DNA from: Chrysomallon squamiferum
Lineage: Eukaryota; Mollusca; Gastropoda; Neomphalida; Peltospiridae
Assembly (NCBI GenBank): GCA_012295275.1
Contig: CM022677.1
Coordinates: forward strand, 10,010,351-10,074,350
Length of the DNA stretch: 64,000 bases
Reading direction: 5' to 3'
This document shows, piece after piece, positions 11,541 through 22,689 of the stretch. The position numbers were made by a program, and so were the translations under genes. How positions within the stretch are numbered: position 1 is the first letter of the stretch; each line of letters begins with the position of its first letter. The notes under the pieces were generated by a model that searched no databases, was not told where the DNA came from, and was given only the letters and a program-made list of their open reading frames with translations.

Positions 11541-13195
11541 CTATTTTGTATACACAAGAATGTATATCGCCAAGTATAAGAATATCTTTTTTTTTCTATG
11601 AAAGAGTTCGCATCATTGAATGACGTTGTATGTAATGTTACAGTTGTCTTTCTTTTACCTGGCTGCTATATTTTATTCCTGAATATTCACTGTACATTGT
11701 ACACAACTAGAAATATTAAGATGAATATCACTTCTTATATAACTAATTATTTGCTAATAATTCAAGTGTAACCTCAGCTTTTAAATACACACCAGTCTAG
11801 AAAAAGAAAAATCAATATTTAATTGTCAGTTCCATCTGAGGTGCAGCTAAAAACTAATCCTGATTTTGCTAGTAACAGAGAATTGGAAGCTGTAAGGCCT
11901 CTTTATTTCTGAATATCTCAACTATCCTTCTTGAATGTGATGATATTTAGTTAGTTATACGACAAATTGTACTGAAAATTACAGGTATGATTTCACTGTA
12001 AACCTTCAGAAATATAGATGGAGCTTCCGTGTTGTAATTTTTTTTTAAATAACAGTAGCTTTATATGTGACGTCAAAAATATATCGAGAAATAAAGAGAG
12101 CGCATCTAGTGTAACATTTTATAAAAACCAGAACATGTTTCACTGAAAAAATAGAATTAACTTTACACGGCCTTATGAAAACAACAGTTTTAACGTCGCT
12201 ATCACTCTCTATATTAAATCTCATTAGTGTCTCAACAGAGGTGTGGCGTTAATAGTAACATCGTCCTTATGAATATAAGCAGCTTAATTACCTGTAAAAA
12301 GAAAAAGGTGAGAATTAATTGCTCGTTGAGTGGTGATATTTTGAGTTTGTAGGTAAGTATGTTGAGAAATATTAATCTCATATTTTATTAATATTGTACA
12401 GGTGTTACATTTAAACATTTCACGACAGTTTGTACTGATTAGCTGAGAACAAACATGGTTAACATGTTCTTTTATTATGTGAAATTTAATTTTTTCATTA
12501 CATTCATCAGCGCAAGTTGTATATTCTTTAAATTTCTGATTACACATTAGATATTAATATAACCTCTCCACCAGTATATATAAATATATCAGTGGAGCAG
12601 AATACTTATTTGTCAGTCCTCTAATAGTCAACAGGCAAGTAACAGCAATATAGTGCCTTCTCGCTGATTTTTTCAAATATATTTTTTAATTTAATTTATT
12701 TTTCTGTAAAAACGGAAGCTTCCTATATATATTTGGCGCTATTCTCTTAGTTTCATTAGAACTGTTCTTATTTTTCAATGTACTGTGTTAATATTACCGC
12801 TTCACTTTTACTATCAATATACTGATTTCTATACCTAACAACATTACCGAAGAGTTCCTAATTTTCATTGATAACTGTACACAGCATTTTAATAATTAAT
12901 TTTTAATGATTTGGTTATAATTTTAAAATTAATATTTCGTATAAAGACTGATATTTAGATGTTGAGCGGATATATAAAGCTTCTATCTTACGTTAACATC
13001 TCAAAATTATTATAAATATATCGTTAATGCCGGTTATAATAAAATGATTCCTTTTTCTGAGGCCTAGAATTGTTTTTGATCAGAGGACTGGTAAATTCAT
13101 TAAAAAAAAACTAAAAAAAACAAAACAACCCCAAACCAAAACAAAAATTATAGGTATTGCTTAATATCAAGACATACTGAGAGGTTTTCTTTTAT
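11541..13195. other. Intergenic, no gene seen
   Basis: AT-rich sequence without a supported exon. A minus-strand frame at 12284-12547 contains several Cys pairs but has no splice or start support. Confidence 0.4.
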
Positions 13196-13400
13196 TTGTT
13201 AATGATCATATTAGAGTTTATAAAAAGAGAACGTGATACTGAGGCCCCTGTCTTGAAGTCGCTGGAGGAACTGGTAAGGTGGCTTCAAGGCAGAAAGTGG
13301 GGAGACAGACCTGCTGAATGTCTTCACTTGAATTCGTCATCGGAAGCCAGAATGCGGAACAGAGAATGGAACCGACCTGTTCAGACTCCTGACTTGTACG
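13196..13400. other. Higher-GC island of unknown nature
   Basis: Base composition rises clearly above the flanks and both strands stay open for long stretches (plus: SLEELVRWLQGRKWGDRP; minus: MTNSSEDIQQVCLPTFCLEA). Neither frame has convincing boundaries. It could be an exon interrupted by the adjacent TG repeat or a transposon fragment. I cannot choose. Confidence 0.3.
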
Positions 13401-13401
13401 T

Positions 13402-13402
<1 letters not shown>

Positions 13403-13473
<71 letters not shown>
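13403..13473 (+). repeat. (TG)n microsatellite
   Basis: About 70 bp of nearly perfect GT/TG repeat. It creates spurious Cys-Val and Thr-His open frames on both strands. Confidence 0.95.
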
Positions 13474-13476
<3 letters not shown>

Positions 13477-13499
13477 ACATATCTAAACGATACACACTC

Positions 13500-13565
13500 G
13501 GTCTTGATGAGAGACTGCATCTGCATGGACGTGAAGCATTTGACGGGAGATCTCGCGCAGCTGTT
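13500..13565 (-). CDS. Possible short exon, unknown
   Basis: The minus strand has a ctgcaacag acceptor followed by a readable LREISRQMLHVHADAVSHQD and a weak gtgtgt donor. The helical heptad-like pattern is suggestive only; no phase-matched partner was found. Confidence 0.22.
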
Positions 13566-13633
13566 GCAGAAATGGGTTGTTTTGTTGTTTTCTTATTAAA
13601 TTTATATGTCCAGTTTTTCAAACTCGGAACAAG

Positions 13634-13751
13634 CAAGGTATGCAGACCTGGACATGCAGGTTGTACAAATGGATCAGATGTTTTAATTCAGTGTGGAGTG
13701 AGTGGGACAACTAACTGTGTCTGTAGTGAAATCTTTCTGATGGGCATATGA
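13634..13751 (+). pseudogene. Possible fragment of a cysteine-rich (TNFR-like) domain
   Basis: The plus frame reads VCRPGHAGCTNGSDVLIQCG and then VSGTTNCVCSEIFLMGI before a stop. Spacing of the five cysteines and the 'TNCVC.E.F' end resemble the second half of a TNF-receptor-type cysteine-rich repeat. There is no clear flanking exon or full six-cysteine module, so this is a weak call. Confidence 0.25.
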
Positions 13752-14542
13752 GTGTACGCAGAGATTCCAGATCTCGCCAAGCAAAACTAAACTTTGTTAT
13801 TAATCAAATAAACTGAAGAATCATGGATATACAGTCAGATTTTATTTAAGCTGTTTTTTAATATTTCTGAAGTTAAACTTTAATCTGAACTCAGGTTTTG
13901 GTTATTTGTTTGGATGTTCTACAAAAGGAGTTATTATTATTATTATTATTATTATTGTTATTGTTATTTTGTTTTTTATTTATTTATTTATTGTTTATAA
14001 TATTTAATCATATCAAAATATACTTATTTATATCAGAATGTATTTGTCTTATTTGCTACCATTTAACCATATACTAACCTTTTAATTAGCGGTTCTATTT
14101 TTTAAAATCTTCAGAAATGAAATATATATTATAATTTTCTGCAAGGTTAAATACATACATTTAATTCTGTCTGTGTGAAAATGTAAAATTATCCTATTTA
14201 CATTTTTCTGAATATGTATGTGTGAATAAAATGCCTTTTGTAAACTGTGAATGTGTAAGAAATGACTGAATTTTTTTTACTGAAATGTACGCAGCAAACT
14301 AATAGAATACATTCCATATATCAACTCCTGTCTTTTGTTTATTGAGACTACTGAAGTCGAGATTAATAAAGCGTACTTTTTATATTACACCTTGTCGCTA
14401 GACATCTGTCGCCAGATCATTCTGTGAAACAAGAACCCGTAACACCCACCACTCCCGAGCTGATAATTAATCCTGCAATTCCTCCGCTTTTCATGATACA
14501 AGTGACATTTTACAGGCAGAATTTAAAGCAACTGTAAACACT

Positions 14543-14547
<5 letters not shown>
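13752..14547. other. Intergenic, no gene seen
   Basis: AT-rich with a TTA run at about 13932-13970. No coding signal with boundaries. Confidence 0.5.

Positions 14548-14583
<36 letters not shown>
14548..14583 (+). repeat. (CA)n microsatellite
   Basis: About 36 bp of CA dinucleotides. Confidence 0.95.
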
Positions 14584-14587
<4 letters not shown>

Positions 14588-15153
14588 ACATTTATGTAAT
14601 AAGTAAATAAACTGCCAGTGTAAGTTAATAAATAAATTTCTCTTTAACCATCCATAAAACACTTGTACGGGAAAATATTCGATGATAAAATTAAATATTT
14701 TCTTTTTACTTCGCTACCCGCTTTTGGTCTGTATTGAATTAATTTTTTAATACACTGATGGCTGCGTGTGTTCAAAACGTGACTAAACAGGGTCAAGTAT
14801 GTTTCACCTCGGTAAACAAATAGAATGTAAACTTCTGTGACGCTGAACATATACACTATGAACACTGACGTGTCAATTCGTATACCTGATTAAATGCCAT
14901 CTTATTTTTATGTCTAATAGTTGTGTATTATTTTTTATCGTATATGTGTGTGTTGTATATGTCTATGTGTGTGTGTATATATGTGTGTGTTGTGCGTGTA
15001 TGCGTTTCTGTGTGTTGTGCTTGTATGTGTATATGTGTGTATGTGTGACTTAAAACATCTTCCTGTTATTCATCGTGATAATAATGTTTATAATAAAGAT
15101 CCCAAACTTTAAAAAGAAAAAACATAAATAAATAATATATAATTAATGTGAGT

Positions 15154-15156
<3 letters not shown>

Positions 15157-15206
<50 letters not shown>
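15157..15206 (+). repeat. (CA)n microsatellite
   Basis: About 50 bp of perfect CA dinucleotides. A separate TG-rich low-complexity patch lies at 14945-15050. Confidence 0.95.
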
Positions 15207-15209
<3 letters not shown>

Positions 15210-15659
15210 ATTACAACTAACACGTATGTAAATATATTTTATTACTTGTAGGTTAGGATTATGGACTGAGCGAGATAAATATCAGTACATAAATGTTAAT
15301 ATCTGAATTTACTTTCCATTATTAGATCGGGAAATAAATTTGATTAAATTTATATTATAATATGTTAGATCCGGAAATTAGTTTAATACCAATTAGTTTT
15401 ATTTAGTTAGTTATTTAGTTATTCAATACTAATTATTTTTATTTTTTCATTTATTGAGAAACTGTTCACTTACCTCCTCATAAACGTCGGAGATTTTCTT
15501 TTGTCATTTCGACCTTTCCTTTTCTGCCCCGCTCTAATGTATAACATCATTTACATTTATTTAAAATAAATAAATATATAAATACATAAGTAAGTAAATA
15601 AATAAATAAAGTACAAATAAAAGCAAGAAATCAATTTAATAACACTGACAGAAAATAAT

Positions 15660-15722
15660 AACTTTTACTTACTGAGATGTGTTACGCACACACACACACA
15701 GACACCTATGCAGGTGTATGTC

Positions 15723-15793
<71 letters not shown>

Positions 15794-16030
15794 ATATTAA
15801 TCTCTGTTATTAAAATAATAAATGCTTTAAATGTTTCAGATTTACAATATTACTTGTAGTTTGCGTGTATTTGTGATAATTTTAATAAAAGTGACACTTA
15901 AAAGACTGCATCTTTTCTCTCATTTTTACTTGAATGAACATGACATTGTCAAACACTTAAGAATTGCTCTCTCTCATTCATGCATGGAAACAAATAGTCA
16001 ACTAATGAAATATATATATATATCTGTGTG
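15660..16030 (+). repeat. Direct local duplication, copy A (partner 19130-19440)
   Basis: Shared order of elements: acttactgag/acttagtgat, a CA run, a GA run, tagtttgcgtgtatttgtga, a gaatgaacatgacattgtca stretch, caaacacttaagaa, catgcatggaaacaaat and a final aatgaaatatatat. The partner has the same series with diverged bases and shorter GA run. The palindromic-looking gtcatttcgacct motif near 15500 is also repeated near 18782 and 18890. Confidence 0.85.
15729..15790 (+). repeat. (GA)n microsatellite
   Basis: About 62 bp of near-perfect AG/GA dinucleotides preceded by a CA run, inside the local duplication. Confidence 0.95.
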
Positions 16031-16079
16031 TGTGTATATATATCCTGATTTGCATTCGTACAGTTTATTTATATATCTT

Positions 16080-17000
16080 AACAAATACAATGTGAATGCA
16101 GTTAAATAAAATAACAAAATAACGATTTTCAATATATATTAAGAGAAAAGGCTAACGTAATAAATAAAATAAAGTAATCAAATTAAAAATTACTTCAGTT
16201 AAGTCATATTATCAAGAATATCTAGAAAATTTACAGCACAGTCAGCCAAATTAAAATACCAGGATCGGTTAATAAACGATGGATGGCCCTGGCTACTACA
16301 ACTAAAAATAATAATCATTTACAGTTTTTGTGGAACTGTCATAAAGAAGTATATATTTCATAAATAAATCAAATTAAATAAAAATGAGCAAACGAACGAA
16401 CAAAATGGCGACTGAACTAACGAGGGAACCAAAAAAAGAGAAAAAATTAAATACAAAAAATACTGAAAATAAACATGAAAATGGAAGCAAAACTAAAACT
16501 GTCACAACACAACTAAAGGCGTTATTATCACTGATGTTGTTTTTGTGTCGTTGCTTTTACCGTTCAAACTGTTATCGTTATTATTTCTTTATTGTTACTT
16601 TTATTATTATAATTATTATTATTGTTGTTGTTGTGGTTGTTGTTATTAATCCTATTGTCCTTGTTGTTGCTATTGTTGTTGTTGTTATTATTAATAGTAT
16701 TATCATTACTGTATGACGCATTGTATAACATGTTCTGTTCACAGATAAGAAGGATGTTCTTTGACCCCCTCTCTCATTACTACGTACAAACAACAAAACT
16801 TAGTAACTGATATCTCAAAAACGTGACTAGATACTAAACTGGATACCTCACTGGGGATCTGTAAACTCGTCTTTTAAATCTCGGTTATAAATCATATTTC
16901 GTTTTTTCTTATCTATGCACGCTCGAGTTAGTTGGAGTAAGGGACTGATTCACAATAATCAAAGAGGAGGGGAACAGGGCCGGTACTGAGAGTTCAGTAT
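16080..17000 (+). repeat. Inverted segmental duplication, copy A (partner 52640-53330)
   Basis: In reverse complement this matches 52640-53330. The best block is 16922-16996, where ctcgagttagttggagtaag and the following gggactgattcacaataatc are shared with only a few differences. Other matches are 16720-16745 (gtatgacgcattgtataa) with 52805-52832, 16384-16425 (cgaacgaacaaaatg) with 53050-53090, 16275-16295 (gatggatggccctg) with 53180-53200, and 16085-16115 with 53305-53325. The trinucleotide-rich centre differs between copies. Confidence 0.87.
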
Positions 17001-17179
17001 TTTTAGGATGAGGAGCAGAACCATATATTTTTGTTTCCTTTTTGTTTTATTTATTTATTTATTTTACGTTCATTTTGATTTCAGTTTTCTAAGACTTCGT
17101 AACCTTAAGCCGAGAGAAATGCTAAAAATACATATTGTGACGTCATCTTTCTAAAATAGATTACAATACATATCACTTT

Positions 17180-17215
17180 CACACACACACACGCGCGCGC
17201 CCGCGCGCGCGCTGC
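17180..17215 (+). repeat. CA-CG alternating purine-pyrimidine tract
   Basis: A run of CA dinucleotides passes directly into CG dinucleotides with one CC interruption. It is a striking GC-rich island in AT-rich DNA and has the alternating pattern associated with Z-DNA formation. Confidence 0.85.
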
Positions 17216-17299
17216 GTAATATTTGTGGTTGCCGTTAAAAATTAAAACTTTTTTTTTTTATGTTTACTGTCAGTTTTCATTTAGTGCAGTAAGAATCAA

Positions 17300-17650
17300 A
17301 AACATTTTGAGATTTTTGCATATCTTGGTAATTATCTGCAAGGACTACAGTGCCATCGGCTTTGAGTAAAATAAACAGGACAATTGATGGATGTATCAAA
17401 GAATCACTGACCAATTCATACATTTTAAGATACAACGAGAATAGTAAAGGAGATCAATTTTTCCCTTGTCTGATACCCACACAGGGGAAATAGTCTGTTA
17501 ATAAGTTATGACACAAGATTTAATATTTTGATACATATTGTAAATTACCTGGAAACACTTACAATTTATATCATTTTGAATTATTTTCTCCCAAAGTCCG
17601 ATTCTCCACATTGAATCATCAACTAATGAGATCAAATACGTTTTCGGAAA
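17300..17650 (-). pseudogene. Dead LINE (non-LTR retrotransposon) reverse transcriptase fragment
   Basis: Minus-strand frames spell consecutive reverse-transcriptase motifs of a non-LTR element: DDSMWRIGLWEKIIQ followed by INCKCFQVIYNMYQNIKSCV (about 17500-17640, equivalent to the family's 'AFDSVWR.GLW' block), CVGIRQGKN and SPLLFSLYLK (about 17430-17500, equivalent to 'GVRQGENLSPLLFSLYLND'), and LLKADGTVVLADNYQDMQKS (about 17310-17370, where the catalytic YADD is now KADG). Stops and frameshifts separate the blocks. The catalytic loss and breaks show an inactive relic. Confidence 0.8.
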
Positions 17651-17811
17651 GCTGCGATAACATCATATCAAGTTTTGTATATATCGAGGATGCAATTGTA
17701 TTAAAAAAAAAAAAAAAAAAAATTCTTAAAACTACTATTTTCTATATCATGAATACCCGCTTAAATACTTTTTTCTTTCTTTTTTTCCGATGTCTAAGTT
17801 TTACTGAAATA

Positions 17812-17880
17812 AAAACTGAATTACAAATTCTCAGATTTTTCCATGAAATAAAAACTGAATTACAAATTCTCTGCCAATCA
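17812..17880 (+). repeat. Tandem pair, ~37-bp unit
   Basis: The run gaaataaaaactgaattaca occurs twice, 37 bp apart, each followed by aattctc. A simple tandem duplication. Confidence 0.85.
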
Positions 17881-18129
17881 CTGAAATAACTTCGCTTAGT
17901 ATGTATTGAACTGTCTTTTATTTTAAGTATATAATTATCAAGGTTTGGTCCAGAAAACCACAAAATTCTGAAACTGGTTCCCGAGCTATATCGATAACTG
18001 GTCTGGAATCTGTATCGGAAATGAAAACCCTAGAGATATCTATTCATTACATAATAATCTATATAAGTAAAACTTAATATACAATTTTATCATGCACATT
18101 CACATCTCTGTTTCAGCAATAAACAAAGT

Positions 18130-18410
18130 AACAGTTTCTTTTACGTTTTTATCAGTTACCTTTGTTAGTTGTTGTAGTAGTCATACGTGTAGTACGTGTT
18201 GTAATAGATTCGTGGTAAGTGTTGCAGTTGTCCTAGAAACAGTAGTAGATGTTGTAGTTCTTATAGTGTCAGTATTAGTTGTTGTAGTAGAATTTAGTTA
18301 CTACAGTAGCAGTTGTTCTAGTAGTTGTAGTTGCAGTATTTGCTTTTGTAGTGGCTGTTTTAGCATTATTCGTTGTATTATCAGTAACATTACTGTGTTT
18401 TAGTAGATAC
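18130..18410 (+). repeat. TAG/TTG trinucleotide-rich low-complexity tract
   Basis: Degenerate gtagtag and gttgtag repeats. The long Val/Ser/Cys-rich open frame across it is a composition effect. Confidence 0.75.
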
Positions 18411-18839
18411 ATTTCTCTTCTGTATGCTACCTGTAGACAATTTTAGTAAAGTAATAATTATTGTATAGACTTAAGATAGTGTGGTCCATAGAGAAACTAG
18501 AAAGCAACTGTAAACACTAGAAAACAAAAATATTTATTAATTTGTCAGTCTAAGCTGTCTTCTCTTGCACTTTGATTTCGATTTTTTCTTTTATATCTAC
18601 AGGAATCTTTGTAATCTTTGCACAGTCCGGTGAACCCTTTTATGAAATGGAGGTTGCTGAACCTCGAAATTCTGACCTTGCATTGACAAGGTTAGATATT
18701 TTTCTCACTTGTTTTGGTTCTTTCATTTTGCAGTGAAAAAAAAAAATGGAAATGGAGAAGCAGAAGAAAAAAAAACTCCTTTGTCATTTCGACCTTTTCT
18801 TTCCTGGGGAAACAAATATGTGTGTGTGTATAAATTTTC

Positions 18840-18902
18840 AACAGGAAAGAAGAGGTCAAAATGACAATATGTATATATATATATTTGTCGTTTCGACCTC
18901 TT
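18840..18902 (+). repeat. Inverted repeat around an AT run
   Basis: The arms gaagaggtcaaaatgaca and tgtcgtttcgacctcttc surround a TATA run, giving a potential hairpin. The same arm motif occurs near 15505 and 18782, so this is probably a small dispersed element. Confidence 0.65.
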
Positions 18903-19129
18903 CAGTTAACAGATATATAGATAGACAGCTATAAAACAAAACAATGCGTTTGTAACAAAAAACAAAGAGAAGCGGCAACCTGTGTTAAAATAAATTACGT
19001 TTATTTTTTAAAATTTATAGATGATGCTGTAGATAAACTGAGTGCGAATCAGCTGCATATTATCACCACATTTCATATAATAATCATTATCGGGAAATCA
19101 ATTTAATTATACTGTCATCAAATAATAAT

Positions 19130-19440
19130 TTTACTTAGTGATATTTGTTTCACACACACACCCACACACCCACCCACACACCCACCCACCCACACACACA
19201 CGTATATTCAAGTGTATCTCAGAGAGAGAGAGAGATTAGATAAAAAAAAAAAAAATTATTATAATTTACAATTACAATTATGCTTATAGTTTGCGTATAT
19301 TTGTGATGTTGTTTTATTTTTAATATCTCTCTTGTGTCCACTGAATGAACCTGACATTATCAAACATTGAAGAACTCTCTTTCACGCATAGAAACAAACA
19401 GTATGTTTAGATTAGTCAATTAATGAAATATATATAATTA
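19130..19440 (+). repeat. Direct local duplication, copy B (partner 15660-16030)
   Basis: See the partner. This copy has mixed CA/CCCA repeats, a short GA run and poly(A), then tagtttgcgtatatttgtga and the gaatgaacctgacattatca stretch. Confidence 0.85.
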
Positions 19441-19485
19441 GTTTAAAACCATGTATATAGATATTTATCTTTGTAAACAAATTCT

Positions 19486-19489
<4 letters not shown>

Positions 19490-19530
<41 letters not shown>
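19490..19530 (+). repeat. (TC)n microsatellite followed by TA/ATGT repeats
   Basis: About 40 bp of TC dinucleotides, then a short TA run and, at 19588-19612, tandem ATGT units. A T-only tract sits at 19972-19999. Confidence 0.9.
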
Positions 19531-19541
<11 letters not shown>

Positions 19542-20607
19542 CTTTGTAATTAATTCTGATATATATCTATATATGATTACATTATATATGTATGTATGTA
19601 TGTATGTTTGTTTATTTATTTATTTTAAATACAATGAAATAAAGCTATATAATATAGAGAAGGGATATATATTATTATTATTTTATCACTTCTCAGTATA
19701 CGTGACTAAAATCATATATTCACCTTGTATGCTGTTTTTCATTATTATAGTTTATTTATATATATTGCCAGTTCACTATTCAAGGTTAAACAAGATTCAA
19801 TTTTGGCGGCAAAATGTATTATCTTTATCTGTCCCGCTATGTCTATTATTACCAAATGTGTGATAGACTCTAACCAACATTTTATAAATTAATTTAATAC
19901 ATAAACTATGTTAAGGTAGATGTTAATTTTAATCCTGTTTACTTTACCACAAGAATTAAAGAATTTAACGATTTTTTTTTTTTTTTTTTTTTTTTTTTTA
20001 TCAGAAGAAACAAAAGTTTTATTAAATTTCAAAGCTACTACCCCTTCTTTACATGAATTGGTATCTTCCCCTCACAAAGTTTAAAATAACATTTTCAAAG
20101 TCAATTCTACGATTACTTTATCGTGCGAGGTATGTGATTTTCAAGTAAAGTAGCTCGTCACATGCGAGAAACGATTTCTTTTCTAGTGGTGTGCTAAATT
20201 AACTTGCAGCATTCATGGATACTCACGTTTAGTTTGTTAGTGATTTTTTTTTGTTTGATTTTTTCGTTGCTTCATACAATTTGTTACAGCCGACATCGTT
20301 TATCACATTAGTTTTGTCTGCCCGCTATTTACAACAGACTGTCGTCTTCCTTCTCAAATTAACAGTGAAGTCACAAGGTTAAATTTAGCAAGTTCGTAAT
20401 GCACTTTTATTTTACAAATAAGACTACATAAATAAACAAACAGTTTATTTAGTGCATTTATAATATGATCTTATGTTACGTTCGCAAGTTCATATATTTA
20501 TCATTTCATTTATTTATTTGTATATACCATTGGTCGTATGAATTAAGTGGAATTAATATGTAATTTTTACCTCCAGTCAGTTGTTTTCAATTATTATTAT
20601 TATTAAT

Positions 20608-20655
<48 letters not shown>

Positions 20656-20656
20656 A
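20608..20656 (+). repeat. (GTT)n microsatellite just upstream of the TRIM-like start
   Basis: About 16 GTT/TTG units. They create a false poly-leucine N-terminal extension in frame with the RING exon. The cacag that follows at 20671-20675 looks like a splice acceptor two bases before the ATG. Confidence 0.92.
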
Positions 20657-21191
20657 TTATTATTATTGTTCACAGATATGGCAACAGCTTCAAACTCCGA
20701 TGACAGTATTTCGTGCTGTCTGTGTCTGGACATTTTCGACAGTCCGAGAGTTCTTTCATGTGGACATTCGTTCTGCTCTAAATGCCTGCAGAATTACATC
20801 AGCAAAAGATACCATAACAACGACACAGAAATCACCTGCCCGTTCTGCAGGCAGAATGTCCAAATTCCAGACAGCACGAAACCAGTGGAAACATGGGCAG
20901 CTCAATTCTCTATAAACAAGTCACTACTGGACAAAATAGAACATTCAAAGTTTTGTGAGTCAGCAGTGTTGTGTTTAAATTAATACTTACAATAATAATA
21001 TTTTTTAAAAATAATAAAATACAGTGATTATTTAACTGAAAATATTTATGTCGTGTATTAACCTATCGCAGCATAAAGAAATAGAGGACATTTTATTTAT
21101 AACATTTTTCTACTCATATTTTACATTTAGTTGATAAAATAAATTCTATAACTCACTGTATGTATATCTTTATTAATAGTAATACTAGTTC

Positions 21192-21196
<5 letters not shown>

Positions 21197-21275
<79 letters not shown>

Positions 21276-21280
21276 TTTCA
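21197..21280 (+). repeat. (ATT)n then (ATTT)n microsatellites at the intron end
   Basis: These form the polypyrimidine-rich tract that leads directly to the acceptor of the second TRIM-like exon at 21282. Confidence 0.93.
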
Positions 21281-21799
21281 GCTCAAAAGGGAGGTCACAT
21301 TTCAATTCTGAGATCTGTTTCTGAAAGTCTCAAAACCTTTAAAGAAATTCTTCAGACAGAGATGGATTATAAAATTGAACAACTTCGCCAAGCCGTCGAT
21401 ATCAACGTCATGGACACCACAGAAGAAGTCAGAAGGATTGGTAACAAACTAATAACAGATTTTACAGCCGCAGTCCACAAAGAACAAGACAGGTTAATAA
21501 GGGAAATAGAAAAATCTCAGAACTTTGTAAACTCAGAAATAGAAAAACTGTTTACTGAACATAAACATCTGATTGAAGAAAACGAAAAAATGATTACACT
21601 AGGTAAAGATTTGTTACAACGTGAATCAGAGGCAGAGATAAAAATAAATATTTCAAAATTCACCAAACTTCAAAAAACAACTTCCAAGTTTCTGTCCAAA
21701 TCTGTTTCCCGAATAGAAAATTCAGAGTTGAAAATAAATCTGATAAAATCTGATAAAATTCCAGAAATGTCAGTCCACCTTGGAGAAATATCCACAAAT

Positions 21800-21935
21800 G
21801 TCCAAACAGACACACAGATAGACACTCTCAAAAATACACACACACCATTAACACAAAAACACAACACACAGACACACAGATAGACAGACTAACAGACACA
21901 CTCAAACACACACACACCATTGACACTAAATCACA
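21800..21935 (+). repeat. CA-rich expanded coding linker
   Basis: The sequence between coiled coil and propeller has become a cacaca/gaca low-complexity tract with two near copies of the unit around acacaccattaacac/acacaccattgacac, about 72 bp apart. It contains stops at 21881 and 21893 in the coiled-coil frame. Confidence 0.75.
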
Positions 21936-22689
21936 AGAAGATAAAAAAATCCTTTTCTGGTTTCCATGCTGGTGTCAGGTGCAGACAAAAGTAAAATTGT
22001 TGTTAGTGATTATAACAATGTCTGTGTAAAATATTTTTGTTTAGAAAGAAAATCACTGATAAAAAGATACTAAACTTCGTCTCCACCATGGGGTCTTGCT
22101 GAATCACGTGATCAGCGGGGTGATGTTGTTGTTGTTGTTGCTCTGCCAGATGAAAGTAAAATATTGTTTTTAAATTTGGAAAACTTCAAACTGGTAAAAA
22201 CAGTTAAAACTGTTGAAGGGTATCGGTATATCGCTGTGTTACCTGGCAACCGTCTCGCGGTCACTGAGTGGTGTAATCAGTGCTTGGACATACTGACAGG
22301 CAGTGGTCAGCTCATTAATTCTATCTCAACAGATTTGATCCTCCAACCGTCGTATCTCACAGTTCATGATCAATGTCTGATTGTTGTGTCAGATGAAAAC
22401 AGTTTAATTTGTGTGACGTCAAATGGGAGTCACGTGATTCAGACAAACTCAGAGACTTGAGAGGTGTTATCTGTGACAGGGAGGGAAATATTTTTGTTTG
22501 TAGTGAAGAAAGAAATTGTGTTGTTCATTTGTCACGAGATGGTAACATTACACATGACATCCTTACTGACCAGGATGGACTGTCCAGTCCTTGGTGTGTC
22601 TGCTGTGATGACAACAAACTCTACGCGGAAACGAACAATGAAATCAAAATATTTACTTGGTGTAAAAAGTAAACTTCAAACGGTCTGCT

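Larger units (their letters stand above)
20678..22672 (+). pseudogene. TRIM-like RING/coiled-coil/beta-propeller gene, C-terminal half broken
   Basis: Exon 20678-20954 starts MATASNSDDS and encodes a perfect C3HC4 RING finger: C13, C16, C28, H30, C33, C36, C54, C57. A gtgagt donor, a 327-bp ATT-rich intron and a tttcag acceptor join it, phase intact, to exon 21282, which gives about 200 residues of coiled coil (KEQDRLIREIEKSQNFV and following) ending in a Thr/His-rich linker and a stop at 21881. No B-box zinc finger is present. Downstream lies a decayed NHL/TRIM-type propeller: GADKSKIVVSDYNNVCVKYF, a TAA at 22071, SSPPWGLAESRDQ, then VEGYRYIAVLPGNRLAVTEW, a frameshift near 22445, and RGVICDREGNIFVCSEERN up to 22672. 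Family members are E3 ubiquitin ligases. A RING plus coiled-coil protein of about 292 residues could still be made. The start is chosen at ATG 20678 because it follows an acceptor. Confidence 0.82.

Noticed and set aside
13402-13751. Cys-Val and Thr-His repeat proteins
   Set aside because: Pure translation of a TG/CA microsatellite on both strands.
16384-16716. Lys-rich protein starting MSKRTNKMATEL
   Set aside because: A-rich lead and then TTG/ATT microsatellite; the inverted partner at 53 kb does not preserve the frame.
20609-20677. Poly-leucine N-terminal extension of the RING protein
   Set aside because: It is a GTT microsatellite read in frame; a splice acceptor (cacag) lies between it and the natural ATG at 20678.
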